Part shown: piece after piece, positions 52,628 to 63,319 of the stretch
Layout: each line of letters starts with the position of its first letter
How positions within the stretch are numbered: the stretch's first letter is position 1
Origin: Humibacillus xanthopallidus
Lineage (GTDB): Bacteria; Actinomycetota; Actinomycetes; Actinomycetales; Dermatophilaceae
Direction of reading: 5' to 3'
Length of the DNA: 64,000 bases
Assembly: GCF_006716675.1 (NCBI RefSeq)
Contig: NZ_VFPM01000002.1
Span: forward strand, 1,054,001 to 1,118,000
Notes under the pieces: generated by a model
Seen by the model: the letters and a program-made list of their open reading frames with translations, nothing else
What the model was told of the DNA's origin: nothing
The model's database searches: none
Position numbers and translations under genes: made by a program

Positions 52628-53566
52628 GTGACAGATGTGGCGCAGGAGCCGGAGGGTGTGCTGGAGCGGCACTCCGAGCTGCTGCACGCCTACGGCCGGC
52701 ACCTCGGCGCCGAGCGCGGCCGGTCGCCGCACACGCGCCGCGCCTACCTCGGCGACGTGCGCAACCTGCTGACCTACGCCGCGGGCCGTGGCATCCTCGA
52801 GCTCGGCGAGCTGCGCATCGCCGACCTGCGCGCCTGGCTGGGGGAGCAGGCCGATGCCGGCGCCGCTCGCTCGACCATCGCCCGGCGCGCCGCGTCGGCT
52901 CGGACGTTCCTCGGATGGGCCGCACACACCGGTCGCATCCCCACCGACCCGTCGCTGCGGCTCGTCGCGCCCCGCCGACACTCCGCCCTGCCCGACGTCC
53001 TCAAGCAGACCGAGGCAGCGCAGGTGCTCGACATCGCAGCCGTGCGCGCCGACGACGCCGACCCCATCCACGTGCGCGACCGGGCCATGCTCGAGCTGCT
53101 CTACGCCAGCGGGGTCCGCGTCGGCGAGCTCGCTGCCCTCGACGTCGACGACCTCGACCTCGACCAGCGCGTCGTCCGGGTCATGGGCAAGGGGTCCAAG
53201 GAGCGGGTCGTCCCGTTCGGCGAGCCGGCCCGCCGTGGACTGCTCGCCTGGCTGTCCGTGCGCGGCGCGCTCGCGACCGCGACGTCGGGTCCCGCGCTCT
53301 TCCTCGGCCGGCGTGGCAGACGAGTGGATGCGCGGCAGGTGCGCTCGACCGTCCACGAGATGTTGTCGCACCTCCCGGACGCCCCCGACCTCGGACCGCA
53401 CGGCCTGCGGCACAGCGCCGCGACGCACCTGCTCGAGGGCGGCGCCGACCTTCGCATGGTGCAGGAGCTGCTCGGTCATGCGAGCCTCGCGACGACGCAG
53501 CTCTACACCCACGTCTCGGTGGAACGGCTCCGGACGAGCTACGAGCAGGCGCACCCCCGAGCCTGA
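52628..53566 (+). CDS. xerC: Tyrosine recombinase XerC
   Basis: XerC with XerD resolves chromosome dimers at dif under FtsK control. This 312-residue protein has an N-terminal SAM-like core-binding domain (RSPHTRRAYLGDVRNLLTYA). The catalytic residues are Arg in GVRVGELAAL, Lys in GKGSKERVVPF, HxxR in PHGLRHSAATHLLEGG, His in LLGHASLATTQ and Tyr in LYTHVS. Location between dprA and rpsB matches xerC in actinobacteria. GTG start; nothing ties it to the integrated element. Confidence 0.94.
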   Translation: MTDVAQEPEGVLERHSELLHAYGRHLGAERGRSPHTRRAYLGDVRNLLTYAAGRGILELGELRIADLRAWLGEQADAGAARSTIARRAASARTFLGWAAHTGRIPTDPSLRLVAPRRHSALPDVLKQTEAAQVLDIAAVRADDADPIHVRDRAMLELLYASGVRVGELAALDVDDLDLDQRVVRVMGKGSKERVVPFGEPARRGLLAWLSVRGALATATSGPALFLGRRGRRVDARQVRSTVHEMLSHLPDAPDLGPHGLRHSAATHLLEGGADLRMVQELLGHASLATTQLYTHVSVERLRTSYEQAHPRA

Positions 53567-53642
53567 CCCCGGGCCGGAGACCCGAGCCCCGAGACCTGAG
53601 ACTGCGCCGCGACCAACCCCCCGGGAACGGACCGCGCATCCA

Positions 53643-53728
53643 ATCGAAAGAGCAATCCGTCGGCAAACGGAGCGCTCTTTCGATGGGGCTTGGCGGCCGG
53701 GCAGGGTTTCGGAGTGCTCCTTCGATTG
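53643..53728. terminator. Second copy of the convergent-gene hairpin
   Basis: ATCGAAAGAGC (53643-53653) pairs with GCTCTTTCGAT (53674-53684), with inner CCGT/ACGG pairing; a third, imperfect arm TGCTCCTTCGATTG lies at 53715-53728 and could pair alternatively with 53642-53655. It is between the ends of xerC and the M23 gene. Same core as 12548-12609. Confidence 0.6.
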
Positions 53729-53745
53729 GCCAGGGGACAGCGTGC

Positions 53746-54345
53746 TCAGCCCAGCGGGAGCAGGACGATGCGTCCGCGACCGACGAAGGCCAGCGGGTCG
53801 AGATAGGTTCGCCCACGCAGGACTCCCCAGTGGAGGCAGGTGGCGGGGGAGCAGTGGCCGACCTCACCTGAGATCTGTCCGACCGGATCACTTTGCGACA
53901 CAAGGCTCCCCACTCTGACCGTGGATGACACCGGCTCGAAGGTGCTGCGCAGGCCGCCTGCGTGGGTCACGACCACGACGCCGCGCCCGGCGAGCCGGCC
54001 GGCATACGTCACCGTGCCATCCGTGGGGGAGCGGACCACCTGCCCGACGGCCCCCACGAGGTCGACGCCGCGGTGCCCAGGAAGCCACGGCTGGTCGGGC
54101 GGGTCGAACCGCCGAGCCACCTCTGGCGCCGGCTCGATCGGCCACGCCCAGCGAGCCTCCTGCTGCGGAGGTGCCGAAACCGTTGCGGGAGAGGTGGGCT
54201 CGCGCGTTGGGTCGACAACCACACCCGCCCCCGCACTGATCGCGAGGGCGAGGGCGACGACCGCGGACACCAGCGACATGTCGCCATCGTCACCCGGGCC
54301 ACGAGCCGACGCAGCCGTGCGAGCTCCGCCTGTGGACGATGACAT
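53746..54345 (-). CDS. M23 family (LytM-like) peptidase-fold protein
   Basis: A 199-residue exported protein: an N-terminal hydrophobic helix (MSLVSAVVALALAISAGAGV, starting at an internal ATG 54279) then an M23 domain. The first metal motif GHRGVDLVGAV (HxxxD) is intact, but the usual H-x-H appears as CLHWGVLRG, so the general-base histidine is a cysteine. This may make it a non-cleaving activator, as in some division LytM factors. The location beside rpsB is conserved in actinobacteria. Confidence 0.85.
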   Translation of the reverse strand: MSSSTGGARTAASARGPGDDGDMSLVSAVVALALAISAGAGVVVDPTREPTSPATVSAPPQQEARWAWPIEPAPEVARRFDPPDQPWLPGHRGVDLVGAVGQVVRSPTDGTVTYAGRLAGRGVVVVTHAGGLRSTFEPVSSTVRVGSLVSQSDPVGQISGEVGHCSPATCLHWGVLRGRTYLDPLAFVGRGRIVLLPLG

Positions 54346-54375
54346 CCCCGCGCGCGGAGGTGTGGACGGGCAGCG

Positions 54376-55536
54376 TCAGGTCGTGGCCGCAGCCAGGCGG
54401 CGACTGGCCTCGAGCAGCACGTCGTCGCGCTTGCAGAAGGCGAAGCGGATGAGCGTGCGCGCAGCGCCGGCGTCGTCGTGGAACACCGATACCGGCACCC
54501 CCACCACTCCGGCGATCGACGGCAGCCGGCGGGCGAACTCCAGCCCGTCGACCGCCCCGAGCGGCGCCGCGTCCGCGATGACGAAGTACGTGCCCGACGG
54601 CCGCGACACCCGCAGCCCGCACTCCTCGAGCGCCGAGCACAGCAGGTCGCGCTTCGCCTGCAGCGAGTCGCGCAGGCCGGCATACACCTCGTCACCGAGA
54701 CCGAGCGCGAGGGCCACGGCCGGCTGGAACGGCCCCGAGGCGACATAGGTGAGGAACTGCTTGACCGTGCGGGCCGCGGCGACCGCCTCGGCGGGTCCCG
54801 TGAGCCAGCCGACCTTCCAGCCCGTGGCCGAGAACGTCTTGCCCGCCGAGCTGATCGTGATGGTGTGGCCAGCCATGCCCGGCAGCGTCGCGACGGGCAC
54901 GTGCTCGCCACCGTCGAAGACGAGGTGCTCGTAGACCTCGTCGGTCACCACCCACGCGTCGTGCTCCCGCGCGAGCCCGGCGATCAGCTCGAGCTCGGCG
55001 CGCGTGAACACCTTGCCCGTCGGGTTGTGCGGTGTGTTGAGCAGCACGAGACGGGTGCGCGACGAGAAGGCCGCCCGCAGCGAGTCCTCGTCGACGGCGA
55101 AGTCGGGGAAGCGGAGCACCGACGTGCGCCGGGTGGCTCCCGCGAGCGCGATCGTCGCGACATACGAGTCGTAGTAGGGCTCGAAGGTGACGACCTCGTC
55201 GCCGGGCTCGCACAGTGCGAGCACCACCGCGGCGATGGCCTCGGTCGCGCCTGCCGTGACGAGCACCTGCGTCGCGGGGTCGAGCGAGATGCCGTAGAAG
55301 CGCTCCTGGTGGGCGGCGATCGCAGCGAGCAGCTCGGGCACGCCGGGCCCGGGCGGGTACTGGTTGCGTCCGCCGTCGATCGCCGCCTTGGCCGCCTCGA
55401 GCATCTCGCGCGGGCCGTCGGTGTCGGGGAAGCCCTGCCCGAGGTTGATGGCCCCGGTGGAGGTGGCGAGGGCCGACATCTCCGCGAAGATCGTCGTGCC
55501 GAACGGCTGCATGCGCGTGACCAGCGGCGAGCTCAT
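54376..55536 (-). CDS. PLP-dependent aminotransferase (class I, DapC/methionine-aminotransferase-like)
   Basis: A 386-residue fold-type I aminotransferase: INLGQGFPDTDGP, NQYPPGPGVPELLAAIA, NTPHNPTGKVF, the cofactor lysine in SSAGKTFSATGWKVGW, and the C-terminal arginine region LIRFAFCKRDD. Its closest known types include succinyldiaminopimelate (DapC-like), kynurenine and YbdL methionine aminotransferases; substrate not decided. ATG 55536 sits 7 nt from a minus-strand TAGGTT -10 (55544-55549); GTG 55545 is an alternative. Confidence 0.9.
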   Translation of the reverse strand: MSSPLVTRMQPFGTTIFAEMSALATSTGAINLGQGFPDTDGPREMLEAAKAAIDGGRNQYPPGPGVPELLAAIAAHQERFYGISLDPATQVLVTAGATEAIAAVVLALCEPGDEVVTFEPYYDSYVATIALAGATRRTSVLRFPDFAVDEDSLRAAFSSRTRLVLLNTPHNPTGKVFTRAELELIAGLAREHDAWVVTDEVYEHLVFDGGEHVPVATLPGMAGHTITISSAGKTFSATGWKVGWLTGPAEAVAAARTVKQFLTYVASGPFQPAVALALGLGDEVYAGLRDSLQAKRDLLCSALEECGLRVSRPSGTYFVIADAAPLGAVDGLEFARRLPSIAGVVGVPVSVFHDDAGAARTLIRFAFCKRDDVLLEASRRLAAATT

Positions 55537-55773
55537 GCCGACCAACCTACCCAGCAGGTATGCCGTCCGGCCGGGTCACGCTGCCACCGCCGCGGCGCCG
55601 CGCACCGCGCACCACGCGTCGACCGACGGTGCTGGCCGCTTTCTCGTTCTTGACGCCGTTCGTCGCTTTCATCACGAAAGGGGCGACGTCGCAGCGGAGC
55701 CGCTCTACCGTGGAAGGAGGAAGGGGGCCGTCCGTCGGCCGGTCTTCCACGGTGGCGGCCAAGGGAGGCAGTC

Positions 55774-56580
55774 ATGGTTGAGCAGACCAGGAGCCTGTTT
55801 CGCGTCCGTCGGGTCCGCGCCCTGATGGTGGTTCTCGCAAGCCTGGTCCTGCTCGCGCTCGCGGGTTGCGGGGGAGCGGGCAGCGGCAACGGGACTGTGG
55901 CGCCGGCACCAGCCGTCACCGAGACGGAGTCCACGCCCTCCCCCTCCGGGACGCCGACCTCACCGTTCGCGAAGGCGGATGCCCAGATCGCCGAGCTCGT
56001 GCAGGCCCCCGTGAGCTGGCACGCACCCGATCGCCTCGCCGCCGACGAGTCGGCCGACCTCGGGCTCAGCATCGGCAGCACCGCGGAGCTGCGTCAGCGC
56101 ATAGCCGAGGTCCTGCCCGGCACGATCACCACGCCCGGCGGCACGGTGCGCGTATCCCCTGACGCGGCAGCGGTGCTGGTGGTCGATCCCCAGGAGGCTG
56201 TCGTAGAGCCAAACGGTCGCGTCAACGCGTCGACGGGCTCCGACATCGGCCTGCTGTGGACGTGGAAGGTCCACCCTCTGAGGCCATCGTCCGCTCTGCA
56301 CCTCACCGCCCGCATCGAGGTACTGCTCCCGGAGACGGGGCAGCCCCTGATCCGCTACGTCGAGCTCATCCTGCCCGTCGACCGCACCGTGAGGTACACA
56401 GCCACCCAGGTCTTCACCAACTGGGCGACGTGGGTGAGCATCGTGACAGTGGTGGCCGGATGGGTCGCCTTCGTCTGGCGGCGGCGCACCACGTCCCACC
56501 GCACGCCAGGGGACGGTGCCGTCCCGCAGGGGACGGCCCCGCCGCCGGACCCGCAGCCCGACGCCTCCTCTCCGACCTGA
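55774..56580 (+). CDS. Predicted lipoprotein with C-terminal membrane helix
   Basis: A 268-residue protein with a signal peptide and lipobox (LVLLALAGCGG, modified Cys expected), a Ser/Thr/Pro linker and a beta-rich extracytoplasmic domain (VSWHAPDRLAADESADLGLSIGSTAELRQRI, GLLWTWKVHPL). Near the end is a second helix (WVSIVTVVAGWVAFVW) and a Pro-rich cytoplasmic tail. Lipid anchor plus transmembrane helix is unusual. No family recognised. Confidence 0.7.
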   Translation: MVEQTRSLFRVRRVRALMVVLASLVLLALAGCGGAGSGNGTVAPAPAVTETESTPSPSGTPTSPFAKADAQIAELVQAPVSWHAPDRLAADESADLGLSIGSTAELRQRIAEVLPGTITTPGGTVRVSPDAAAVLVVDPQEAVVEPNGRVNASTGSDIGLLWTWKVHPLRPSSALHLTARIEVLLPETGQPLIRYVELILPVDRTVRYTATQVFTNWATWVSIVTVVAGWVAFVWRRRTTSHRTPGDGAVPQGTAPPPDPQPDASSPT

Positions 56581-56683
56581 GAATCGGTGATTCCGCTCCG
56601 AGGCGGGACGGGGCGGTACTAGCGTTTTCGGGTCACACTCGGTTGGCCCACTGCCGGGTGGACACCGCCTGTGGGAGGCAGAA

Positions 56684-59600
56684 GTGTTCGCATCTCGTGC
56701 CCGCATCCTCACCGTCCTGACCGGGGCGGCCCTGCTCTTCGGCTCCGCCGGGGCGCTCGCCGCGCCGGCGGAGGTCGCCTCGGCCGCGTCGCCGGCTCCG
56801 ACCGCCAGTCCGGCGCCGCCGGCCAAGACCGACCGCGCGGTGCTCTACTCCTCCGACGGGATGCGGCCGGACCTCATGGAGAAGTACGCCGGGCAGGGAG
56901 CGATGCCGACCTACGCCTCGATGATGGCGAGCGGTGTGCGCGGCGACAACGGCATGGTGCAGGCGTTCCCGCCCAACACCGGTGTCGGCTGGTACACCAT
57001 GGCGACGGGCACCTACCCGTCCGAGCACGGCTCGACGAACAACACCTACTACCGGCCGGGTGAGCCGTTCGCCAACCGGACGAGCTTCTCGTCAACGGGG
57101 ACCCTGCAGGCCGACACGGTCGCCGCGGCCGCCGAGCGGGCCGGAAAGAAGGTCGCCCAGATCGAGTGGGTCGGCGGCGCTCAAGCCGGAATCGCCGGCC
57201 CCACAGTCGATTTCGCCAACTTCTTCTCCACGCGCGGTGTCCTCTCCTATCCGCTCGACGGCACGGAGCAGGCCGGTGCGGCATCCTTCGGCATCAGCTA
57301 TCAGGTGGCGGCCTTCGCCCCGGCCAGCGGCTGGACCAACACGCCCGCCGGCGACCCGGTCGCGCCGCCCCAGGAGACCCAGCTGACGGTGGCGACGACC
57401 TTCGCCGCGCAGAACCCCACGCGCCTCTACAACATCTACGTCTACGACTCAGTCGTCGACGGCGTCTCGGCGTACGACCGCGCGCTGCTCGTGCCGGCAC
57501 TTGCCGCCAAGGATGCAGCCAGCCCGGCTGCGCAGCTCGGCGTCGGCGACTTCACGGACGTCAAGCTCCGCGGTGCGGACGGCCTCATCGGCGCTCGCGC
57601 CGGACAGTCGGCGGGCTTCTACACCAAGCTCATGACGCTGGCTCCGGACCTGTCCAGCTTCAAGCTGTACTTCACCTCCGTGCAGCGGGTCATCGCGACG
57701 TGCTCCACTGCCGCGTGCAACGCACTCCCGGCGGGGGGCGCCGGAGAGAACCGCCTCGAGAAGTACCTCGCCGACAACCTTCCGACCGCCGTCGCCGCCG
57801 ACTTCGCGCCGCTCGAGGCGCGAATCATCGACGAGGAAACCTACGTCCAGCAGGGCCGCGACCTCGAGAAGGCTTACGGCGACGCGGTGCTCGACTACAT
57901 CCTGGGCACGCTCCAACCGAATACCGACCTCGCCCTCGTCGGGTACCCCGTGACCGACGAGTTCAGCCACCAGTTCATGGCCCTCGTGACCCCGACGGGG
58001 CCGAACGACAAGCCCAACCCGGTCTACGACGACGCCGACTACAACGGCGTCCCCGACGGCCGTGTCGCGCAGCGCGAGGGCTACATCCGCAGCGCCTACC
58101 ACGAGGCCGACGCCAAGCTCGCACTCGCGCGTTCCCTCATGGGTGGCTCGCCCACGACCATCGCCGGCTCCGACCACGGCTTCGCACCGCAGTGGTATGC
58201 CGTGAACGCCGCCAAGGTGCTCTCCGACGCCGGGGTGCAGTCGCCGGAACAGCCGTCCAACTGCCGGGCGGCCACGCGCCAGGCACCGCCTCCTGTGAAC
58301 CTCGCCAAGGCATGCTGGGCAGGCGGCACCGCACAGATCTACGTCAACTCGCCCCTGCCGGCCGGGACGACCTACGAGCAGGTGCGCACGCAGGTCATCA
58401 ACGCCTTCCAGAACCTCGCCGACCCGGCCAACCCGGATGACAAGGTCGTGCTGAAGATCATGAAGAAGGAGGAGCTCCGTAACGTCGACGGCAGCGACTC
58501 GCTTCACCCGAGCCGCAGCGGCGACGTCGTCGTCGTCCTCGCCCCGCCGTACCAGTTCGACGCGGCCACCCCGGGCCAGACGATCGCCTACTCGAACTTC
58601 TTCGGCCAGCACGGCTACCTGCCCGACCTCGTCGACCTCGCGCACAACATCAACATGCACGCGACGTTCGTGGCGTCGGGTCCCGGCATCCGCAAGCAGT
58701 CCCCGGTCACCGGGATGCGCGCGATCGACGTCGCGCCGACCCTCGCCTTCCTGCTGCGCGTCCCGGGGCCGCAGAACGCCCGAGGCAAGATCAGGGTCGA
58801 TCTCACGACCTCGCCCAACCTCAAGGTCGCGACGATCCTCGACGTCAGCGACTTCCACGGCCAGCTGATCCCGTTGACCGAGGCCCCTGACAACGCGGGT
58901 TCGTCGACGCCGTCGTTCACCATCGGTGGCGCCGCGTACCTCAAGACGTGGTTCGACTGGTACCGCAGCACCGGCGAGGCCGCCGACGGCTCGCTCCTCG
59001 TCGCGGGCGGTGACTCCGTCGGTGCCACACCGCCGATCAGCGCCTTCTTCGGCGACACGCCGACGATCGAGACGATGAACGACATGGGGTTCACGTCCGA
59101 CGGCCTGGGCAACCACAACTTCGACAAGGGGTCCACCTACCTGCGCAACACGCTGATCCCCCTGGCGAAGTACCCCTTCCTGTCGGCCAACGTCGTCGAC
59201 GCCAACGGCAAGACGCCCCCTGAGTGGAAGCCGTCGCAGGTCTTCTCCTTCGCCGGCGTCAAGATCGGCGTCGTCGGCTTCACGAACGACGACGCACCGA
59301 CCCTCGTCTCGCCGACGGCCTTCCCACCGTTCCACGTCGCGAACTCGCTCACCGCCGTCAACTCGGAAGCGGCCCGTCTCAAGGCGTCCGGCGTCAAGAC
59401 GATCGTCGCGGTGGGGCACCTCGGTGCGACTGATGGCACGCTCAACAACCCGACCGGACCCCTGCTGGATCTCGCCGACAACCTGAACAACGTCGATGTC
59501 GTCGTCGGCGACCACACGGACTTCCAGGTGGTCAGCACCCGGGCCAACAACGTGCTCGTCACGGAGAACCGGAGCAAGGGCATCAGGTTCACCCGGGTCC

Positions 59601-60448
59601 GGATCGTCATCGACCCGTCGACGAAGGCTGCCGTCTACAAGACAGCCGACTTCCACAAGCCGTGGGACATCGGCGTCACGCCGGACCCGACCATCCAGGC
59701 CCGGATCGACGACCTCAACGCCCAGCTGACCCCGATTCTCTCGACGCTCATCGGCTCTTCGACCCGGTTCATCCCACGCGCAGACGCCTGCGGCAACGCC
59801 GCGGGCCGCACGTGCGAGTCGCTCGTCGGCAACGTGGTCGCCGACGCGATGCGCGATACATACTCGTCCATCGGTGTGGAGTTCGCCATCACGAACTCCG
59901 GTGGGCTGCGTGACGCCCTCACCTGCCCGACGACCGACAACCCGTCGGACTTCTGTCCCGCCTACACACCGCCGCCCTACCCGATCAGCCGCGGGCAGGT
60001 GCTCACCGTGCTGCCGTTCGGCAACATCGTCGTGACGCTGACGGTGAACGGCGCCGAGCTGAAGGCGATGCTCGAGAACGGCGTCTCACGGATGCCGGCC
60101 GCCGACGGCCGCTACGCGCAGGTGTCGGGGCTCTGCTTCACGTACGACATCTCGAAGCCCGCTGGGTCGCGGGTCACCGGTGCGGTCCGTCAGGCCGCTG
60201 ACGGTTCATGCACCGGCGCCGGGATCGACCTCACGGCTGCCGGCACCTACAAGATCGCGGAGAACGACTTCATGTCGACGGGCGGCGACGGCTACCCCAA
60301 CTTCGCGCCGCGGGTGACGACGCAGAACATCATGGACCAGGTCGTCGCGGACTATGTCGCCCAGAAGAGCCCGCTCAGCCCGACCATCGTCGGGCGCAGT
60401 GCCTGCACCACCTCCGGCAGCCCCGCCTGTCCGGTGGTCGTCCCGTGA
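56684..60448 (+). CDS. Secreted bifunctional phosphodiesterase/alkaline-phosphatase-fold plus 5'-nucleotidase
   Basis: A 1254-residue exported protein with signal peptide ([19 protein letters not shown]). Residues about 45-705 form an alkaline-phosphatase-superfamily phosphodiesterase/nucleotide pyrophosphatase: [28 protein letters not shown] (nucleophile Thr/Ser), TDEFSHQF and GSDHGF. From about 712 a 5'-nucleotidase follows: [48 protein letters not shown] and [10 protein letters not shown]. Together they could strip extracellular nucleotides to nucleosides and phosphate. GTG start with GGGAGG upstream. Confidence 0.88.
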   Translation: MFASRARILTVLTGAALLFGSAGALAAPAEVASAASPAPTASPAPPAKTDRAVLYSSDGMRPDLMEKYAGQGAMPTYASMMASGVRGDNGMVQAFPPNTGVGWYTMATGTYPSEHGSTNNTYYRPGEPFANRTSFSSTGTLQADTVAAAAERAGKKVAQIEWVGGAQAGIAGPTVDFANFFSTRGVLSYPLDGTEQAGAASFGISYQVAAFAPASGWTNTPAGDPVAPPQETQLTVATTFAAQNPTRLYNIYVYDSVVDGVSAYDRALLVPALAAKDAASPAAQLGVGDFTDVKLRGADGLIGARAGQSAGFYTKLMTLAPDLSSFKLYFTSVQRVIATCSTAACNALPAGGAGENRLEKYLADNLPTAVAADFAPLEARIIDEETYVQQGRDLEKAYGDAVLDYILGTLQPNTDLALVGYPVTDEFSHQFMALVTPTGPNDKPNPVYDDADYNGVPDGRVAQREGYIRSAYHEADAKLALARSLMGGSPTTIAGSDHGFAPQWYAVNAAKVLSDAGVQSPEQPSNCRAATRQAPPPVNLAKACWAGGTAQIYVNSPLPAGTTYEQVRTQVINAFQNLADPANPDDKVVLKIMKKEELRNVDGSDSLHPSRSGDVVVVLAPPYQFDAATPGQTIAYSNFFGQHGYLPDLVDLAHNINMHATFVASGPGIRKQSPVTGMRAIDVAPTLAFLLRVPGPQNARGKIRVDLTTSPNLKVATILDVSDFHGQLIPLTEAPDNAGSSTPSFTIGGAAYLKTWFDWYRSTGEAADGSLLVAGGDSVGATPPISAFFGDTPTIETMNDMGFTSDGLGNHNFDKGSTYLRNTLIPLAKYPFLSANVVDANGKTPPEWKPSQVFSFAGVKIGVVGFTNDDAPTLVSPTAFPPFHVANSLTAVNSEAARLKASGVKTIVAVGHLGATDGTLNNPTGPLLDLADNLNNVDVVVGDHTDFQVVSTRANNVLVTENRSKGIRFTRVRIVIDPSTKAAVYKTADFHKPWDIGVTPDPTIQARIDDLNAQLTPILSTLIGSSTRFIPRADACGNAAGRTCESLVGNVVADAMRDTYSSIGVEFAITNSGGLRDALTCPTTDNPSDFCPAYTPPPYPISRGQVLTVLPFGNIVVTLTVNGAELKAMLENGVSRMPAADGRYAQVSGLCFTYDISKPAGSRVTGAVRQAADGSCTGAGIDLTAAGTYKIAENDFMSTGGDGYPNFAPRVTTQNIMDQVVADYVAQKSPLSPTIVGRSACTTSGSPACPVVVP

Positions 60449-60475
60449 CCCTCGCAGCACGGGACTGAGACAGGC

Positions 60476-61066
60476 GTGACGGGAGCGCTGCGCACCCTGG
60501 GCGCGATCGCCGTGGCACTGGCCGCGGCGATCGCGCTCACCACCTCCGCGCACGCCCATGGGGGCGAAGACGGTCTGGTGGTCGAGCCGGCAGCCACGTC
60601 CCAAGGTGGTGCGGTCTCGGTGCGGGGCGACCTTCCGACCACGAGCAGCATCGTGCTCGTCCTCGAGTCGTCTGCCGGCAAGGGGGTGACCCTGGCCCGG
60701 GTCGAGGACCCTCCGCAGGGGCACTTCGACACCGTCGTCACGATCCCGCCCACGGTCGCACCCGGCACCTGGCACCTCCAGGCACGAGTCGGTGCCACCG
60801 TCCTCGCTGAGCGTGAGCTCGTGGTGTCCGAGGCCGCTCCGCCCGGCGGCGACGACGACCGCGCGGAGCCCGTCGTGGTCCCGACAGTCGCTGCGGACGC
60901 TGCCCTCAGCGCGATCCGTCCCGATGCCGCGCCGCCGCCCGCAACTCCGGCCGAGCCGTCCCCGCAGTCCGCACCAGCCATCTGGTGGCCGTATGCCGTC
61001 ATCGTCGTTGCGCTGCTCGGCGCGGTCGCCTGGGTTCGTCGGCGACGCGGTGCGCCGCACGCCTAG
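60476..61066 (+). CDS. Secreted CopC/Ig-like domain protein with C-terminal membrane helix
   Basis: A 196-residue protein: signal peptide ending ALTTSAHA, then a mature start HGGEDGL, a beta-sandwich (GGAVSVRGDLPTTSSIVLVLES, APGTWHLQARVGATVLAERELVV), a Pro/Ala linker, and a membrane helix (WWPYAVIVVALLGAVAWV) with a basic stop. The His-rich mature N-terminus resembles CopC-like metal binders, but key residues cannot be confirmed. 27 bp after the phosphodiesterase gene, probably the same operon. Confidence 0.7.
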   Translation: MTGALRTLGAIAVALAAAIALTTSAHAHGGEDGLVVEPAATSQGGAVSVRGDLPTTSSIVLVLESSAGKGVTLARVEDPPQGHFDTVVTIPPTVAPGTWHLQARVGATVLAERELVVSEAAPPGGDDDRAEPVVVPTVAADAALSAIRPDAAPPPATPAEPSPQSAPAIWWPYAVIVVALLGAVAWVRRRRGAPHA

Positions 61067-61124
61067 CCGGTGCCCGAAGGCGCTGTTCTGGTCGAACGCC
61101 CTGCAGGCGAGCCGCAGGTGAGGG

Positions 61125-63050
61125 TCAGCAGCCGGTGATCCGGTAGAGGGTGTAGTCGCCGACGGTCTTGACCTTCTCGAGCCCTTCGACCGTGTCGAGG
61201 TCGGTCAGACCGGAGGTGCGTTCGGGCCGGTCGAGCCAGTACGTGTGCGGGGAGTCGATGGCCCAGCGCACGTTGTGCCGGGCCAGCGCCGCGCAGACGT
61301 CCGGCCGGTTGACGAGGTCGTTGAAGCCGGTGCCGATGACGATCTCGTCGCCCGTCGTCGGGATCGGGATCGACCGGTAGAGCGTGTCGGTGCCGAAGAG
61401 GGCGAACATCAAAGGAGTGCCGTTCTCGGGCCGGCCGACGACCCCCTCACCGGGCGGGATGAGGCGGGCGATCTCGCGCAACGAGTCCTGCGCCTCGAAG
61501 GAGAGGATCACCTTGTGCGGCGCGTCCGGTCGGAAGAAGCTCGACAGGAAGTCGCTGCGGGTGGGGGCGTCGAGCACGACCGTCGACAGGGGGAGCACTG
61601 AGAGCGCCAGCGCTGCGGCAACCATCGGACGGGTGCGCAACGGGGGCAGCTTCGACAGCAGCGCCCTCAGGGCGGGAGCGGCTGCCGCCACGAGCACGAC
61701 ACCGGGAACCGCTGCGAGAGAGGCGAGCCGGACCTTGTCGTTGTACCAGTAGCCCGTGATGAGGGCGGTCCAGGACGCTGTGGACGAGGCGGCCATGACG
61801 TAGAGGACGACGCAGGCGAGCCACATCGCGACGACGGGCAGCGCAGCCCGTGCCCGCATGACGACCCAGCCGATGCCGAGCACGATGAGGGCGAGCAGGC
61901 CCCAGAGAACGTGGGGGATCTGCAGACGCCCGCCGACGACCTCGACGAGGGCGGTCCAGGTCGTGACCCGGTCGTTCCACTGGTACGACTGCGTCGAGGC
62001 GAGGCGCGCCGACACGACCGGCGCGATGAGCAGGCCGACCGCCACGGCCGCCGTGAGGATCGCGAGGTCTCGCGCAACCGCCCACCAGCCCAGGTGTCCC
62101 AGCAGCCCCGCGCGCATCCGCGCCGAGCCGAACCACACGAGCGCGAAGACGACGAGGGCCACGAGCGCGTTGGGCTGGATGAGGGCGAGCCCGGGCAGCG
62201 CGGCGGCGAAGCCGAGCCACTGCCCGACCCGACGGGAGCGCGCCGCCTGCAGCATGAGGGCCAGGGCGCCGGGCGTCAGGGCGGTGGCCATGAGGTTGGG
62301 CCAGAGGACCCCCCAGCCGAGGAGGATCGTCGGGAACGACACGAAGGCCGCGGAGGCGAGCCCGCCGGCATACGTCACGAGTCGTGAGCTGCCGAGCGCA
62401 TGCCGCACGAGGGCCACGCACCCGACCGGCCACACGACGGCAGCGAGCACGACGGTCGCGACGTTGGTGCCCGGCAGCACGTCGGCGACGCCCGGCAGCA
62501 GGCTCGTCGCCACCCAGGCGTGGAAGCCGTTGGGGTAGAAGGTCGGGTTGGCGATCGAGAAGTTGCCCGTGTCGAGGAAGAGCGCGATCCGGTTGAGGTG
62601 GTAGACGGCGTCGGGGCTGTCGACGAGCTCGTCGGGGCGCCCGATCGCGGGGAGGATCGTCACGAGCGCGATGAGCACGCCGATGGCGATCGCCCCGACG
62701 ACGTCGGGCCGGGGTCGGCCGAGCAGACGGCGGCTGGGCGAGACGGTGGGCGCGCGGGTGCCTGCCCACCGAAGGGGGAGTCGGCCGACGAGGAGGCCGA
62801 CACCCCACGCCGCTGCGAAGGCGAGAAGCGTGACGACGGCCAGCGTGGCGAGCCCCCAGGCGATGCCGACCCGCTGGGCGACGGTCGCGGCGGCGGCGAT
62901 GAGCCCCACCGACACCGCCGGCGACACCGCGAGGGCCTCGAGCCCACGCGACCCGAGAGCGCGCACGACGAGCCAGCCGGGCAGGAAGAGCACCACGGTG
63001 AGGACGACGAACGCCGGGATCGTCTCCACCCATTGCGTCATGCCGGTCAT
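61125..63050 (-). CDS. Large multi-pass membrane protein (GT-C/DUF6541-like)
   Basis: A 641-residue protein with about 12-13 membrane helices and a C-terminal soluble part (PPGEGVVGRPENGTPLMFALFGTDTLYRSIP, RHNVRWAIDSPHTYWLDRPERTSG). An early extracytoplasmic loop (DSPDAVYHLNRIALFLDTGNFSIANPTFYPNGFHAWVATS) resembles the acidic loops of GT-C glycosyltransferases. It probably moves sugars or acts in cell-envelope glycan assembly; substrate unknown. Start taken at ATG 63050; ATG 63041 also possible. Confidence 0.75.
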   Translation of the reverse strand: MTGMTQWVETIPAFVVLTVVLFLPGWLVVRALGSRGLEALAVSPAVSVGLIAAAATVAQRVGIAWGLATLAVVTLLAFAAAWGVGLLVGRLPLRWAGTRAPTVSPSRRLLGRPRPDVVGAIAIGVLIALVTILPAIGRPDELVDSPDAVYHLNRIALFLDTGNFSIANPTFYPNGFHAWVATSLLPGVADVLPGTNVATVVLAAVVWPVGCVALVRHALGSSRLVTYAGGLASAAFVSFPTILLGWGVLWPNLMATALTPGALALMLQAARSRRVGQWLGFAAALPGLALIQPNALVALVVFALVWFGSARMRAGLLGHLGWWAVARDLAILTAAVAVGLLIAPVVSARLASTQSYQWNDRVTTWTALVEVVGGRLQIPHVLWGLLALIVLGIGWVVMRARAALPVVAMWLACVVLYVMAASSTASWTALITGYWYNDKVRLASLAAVPGVVLVAAAAPALRALLSKLPPLRTRPMVAAALALSVLPLSTVVLDAPTRSDFLSSFFRPDAPHKVILSFEAQDSLREIARLIPPGEGVVGRPENGTPLMFALFGTDTLYRSIPIPTTGDEIVIGTGFNDLVNRPDVCAALARHNVRWAIDSPHTYWLDRPERTSGLTDLDTVEGLEKVKTVGDYTLYRITGC

Positions 63051-63094
63051 TCTGGTGGGTCGGCTCGATTTCTCCACAACCCGCTGCAGGTCGT

Positions 63095-63100
63095 AGGATG
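63095..63100 (+). promoter_or_regulatory. Putative -10 element of rpsB
   Basis: TAGGAT about 220 nt before rpsB, giving a long leader. A perfect 8-bp hairpin CCGTCCGT/ACGGACGG with one-base loop (63249-63265) lies in that leader; it may be part of S2 autoregulation (inference). Confidence 0.4.
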
Positions 63101-63319
63101 GCGGACGGTCACGTGTGCTCGTCGCACGGATCGAAATTCGCGCGTCTCCGACCGGGTCGACACCCGGGTCGCACCACGGCAGTCCCGCACCTCCACCGAG
63201 GGCGGGCGGGGTGCGTCGAGGCGCCAGGAGCGGCGTATGCCGTCGGGCCCGTCCGTCACGGACGGTCCCGCCGCGCGCACGCAGACAACTGACAACCCAC
63301 GACACCAGGAGGACACGGC

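Noticed and set aside
52628..53566. Tyrosine recombinase as part of the integrated element
   Set aside because: It lies outside attR, in the conserved dprA-xerC-rpsB order, and is a canonical XerC.
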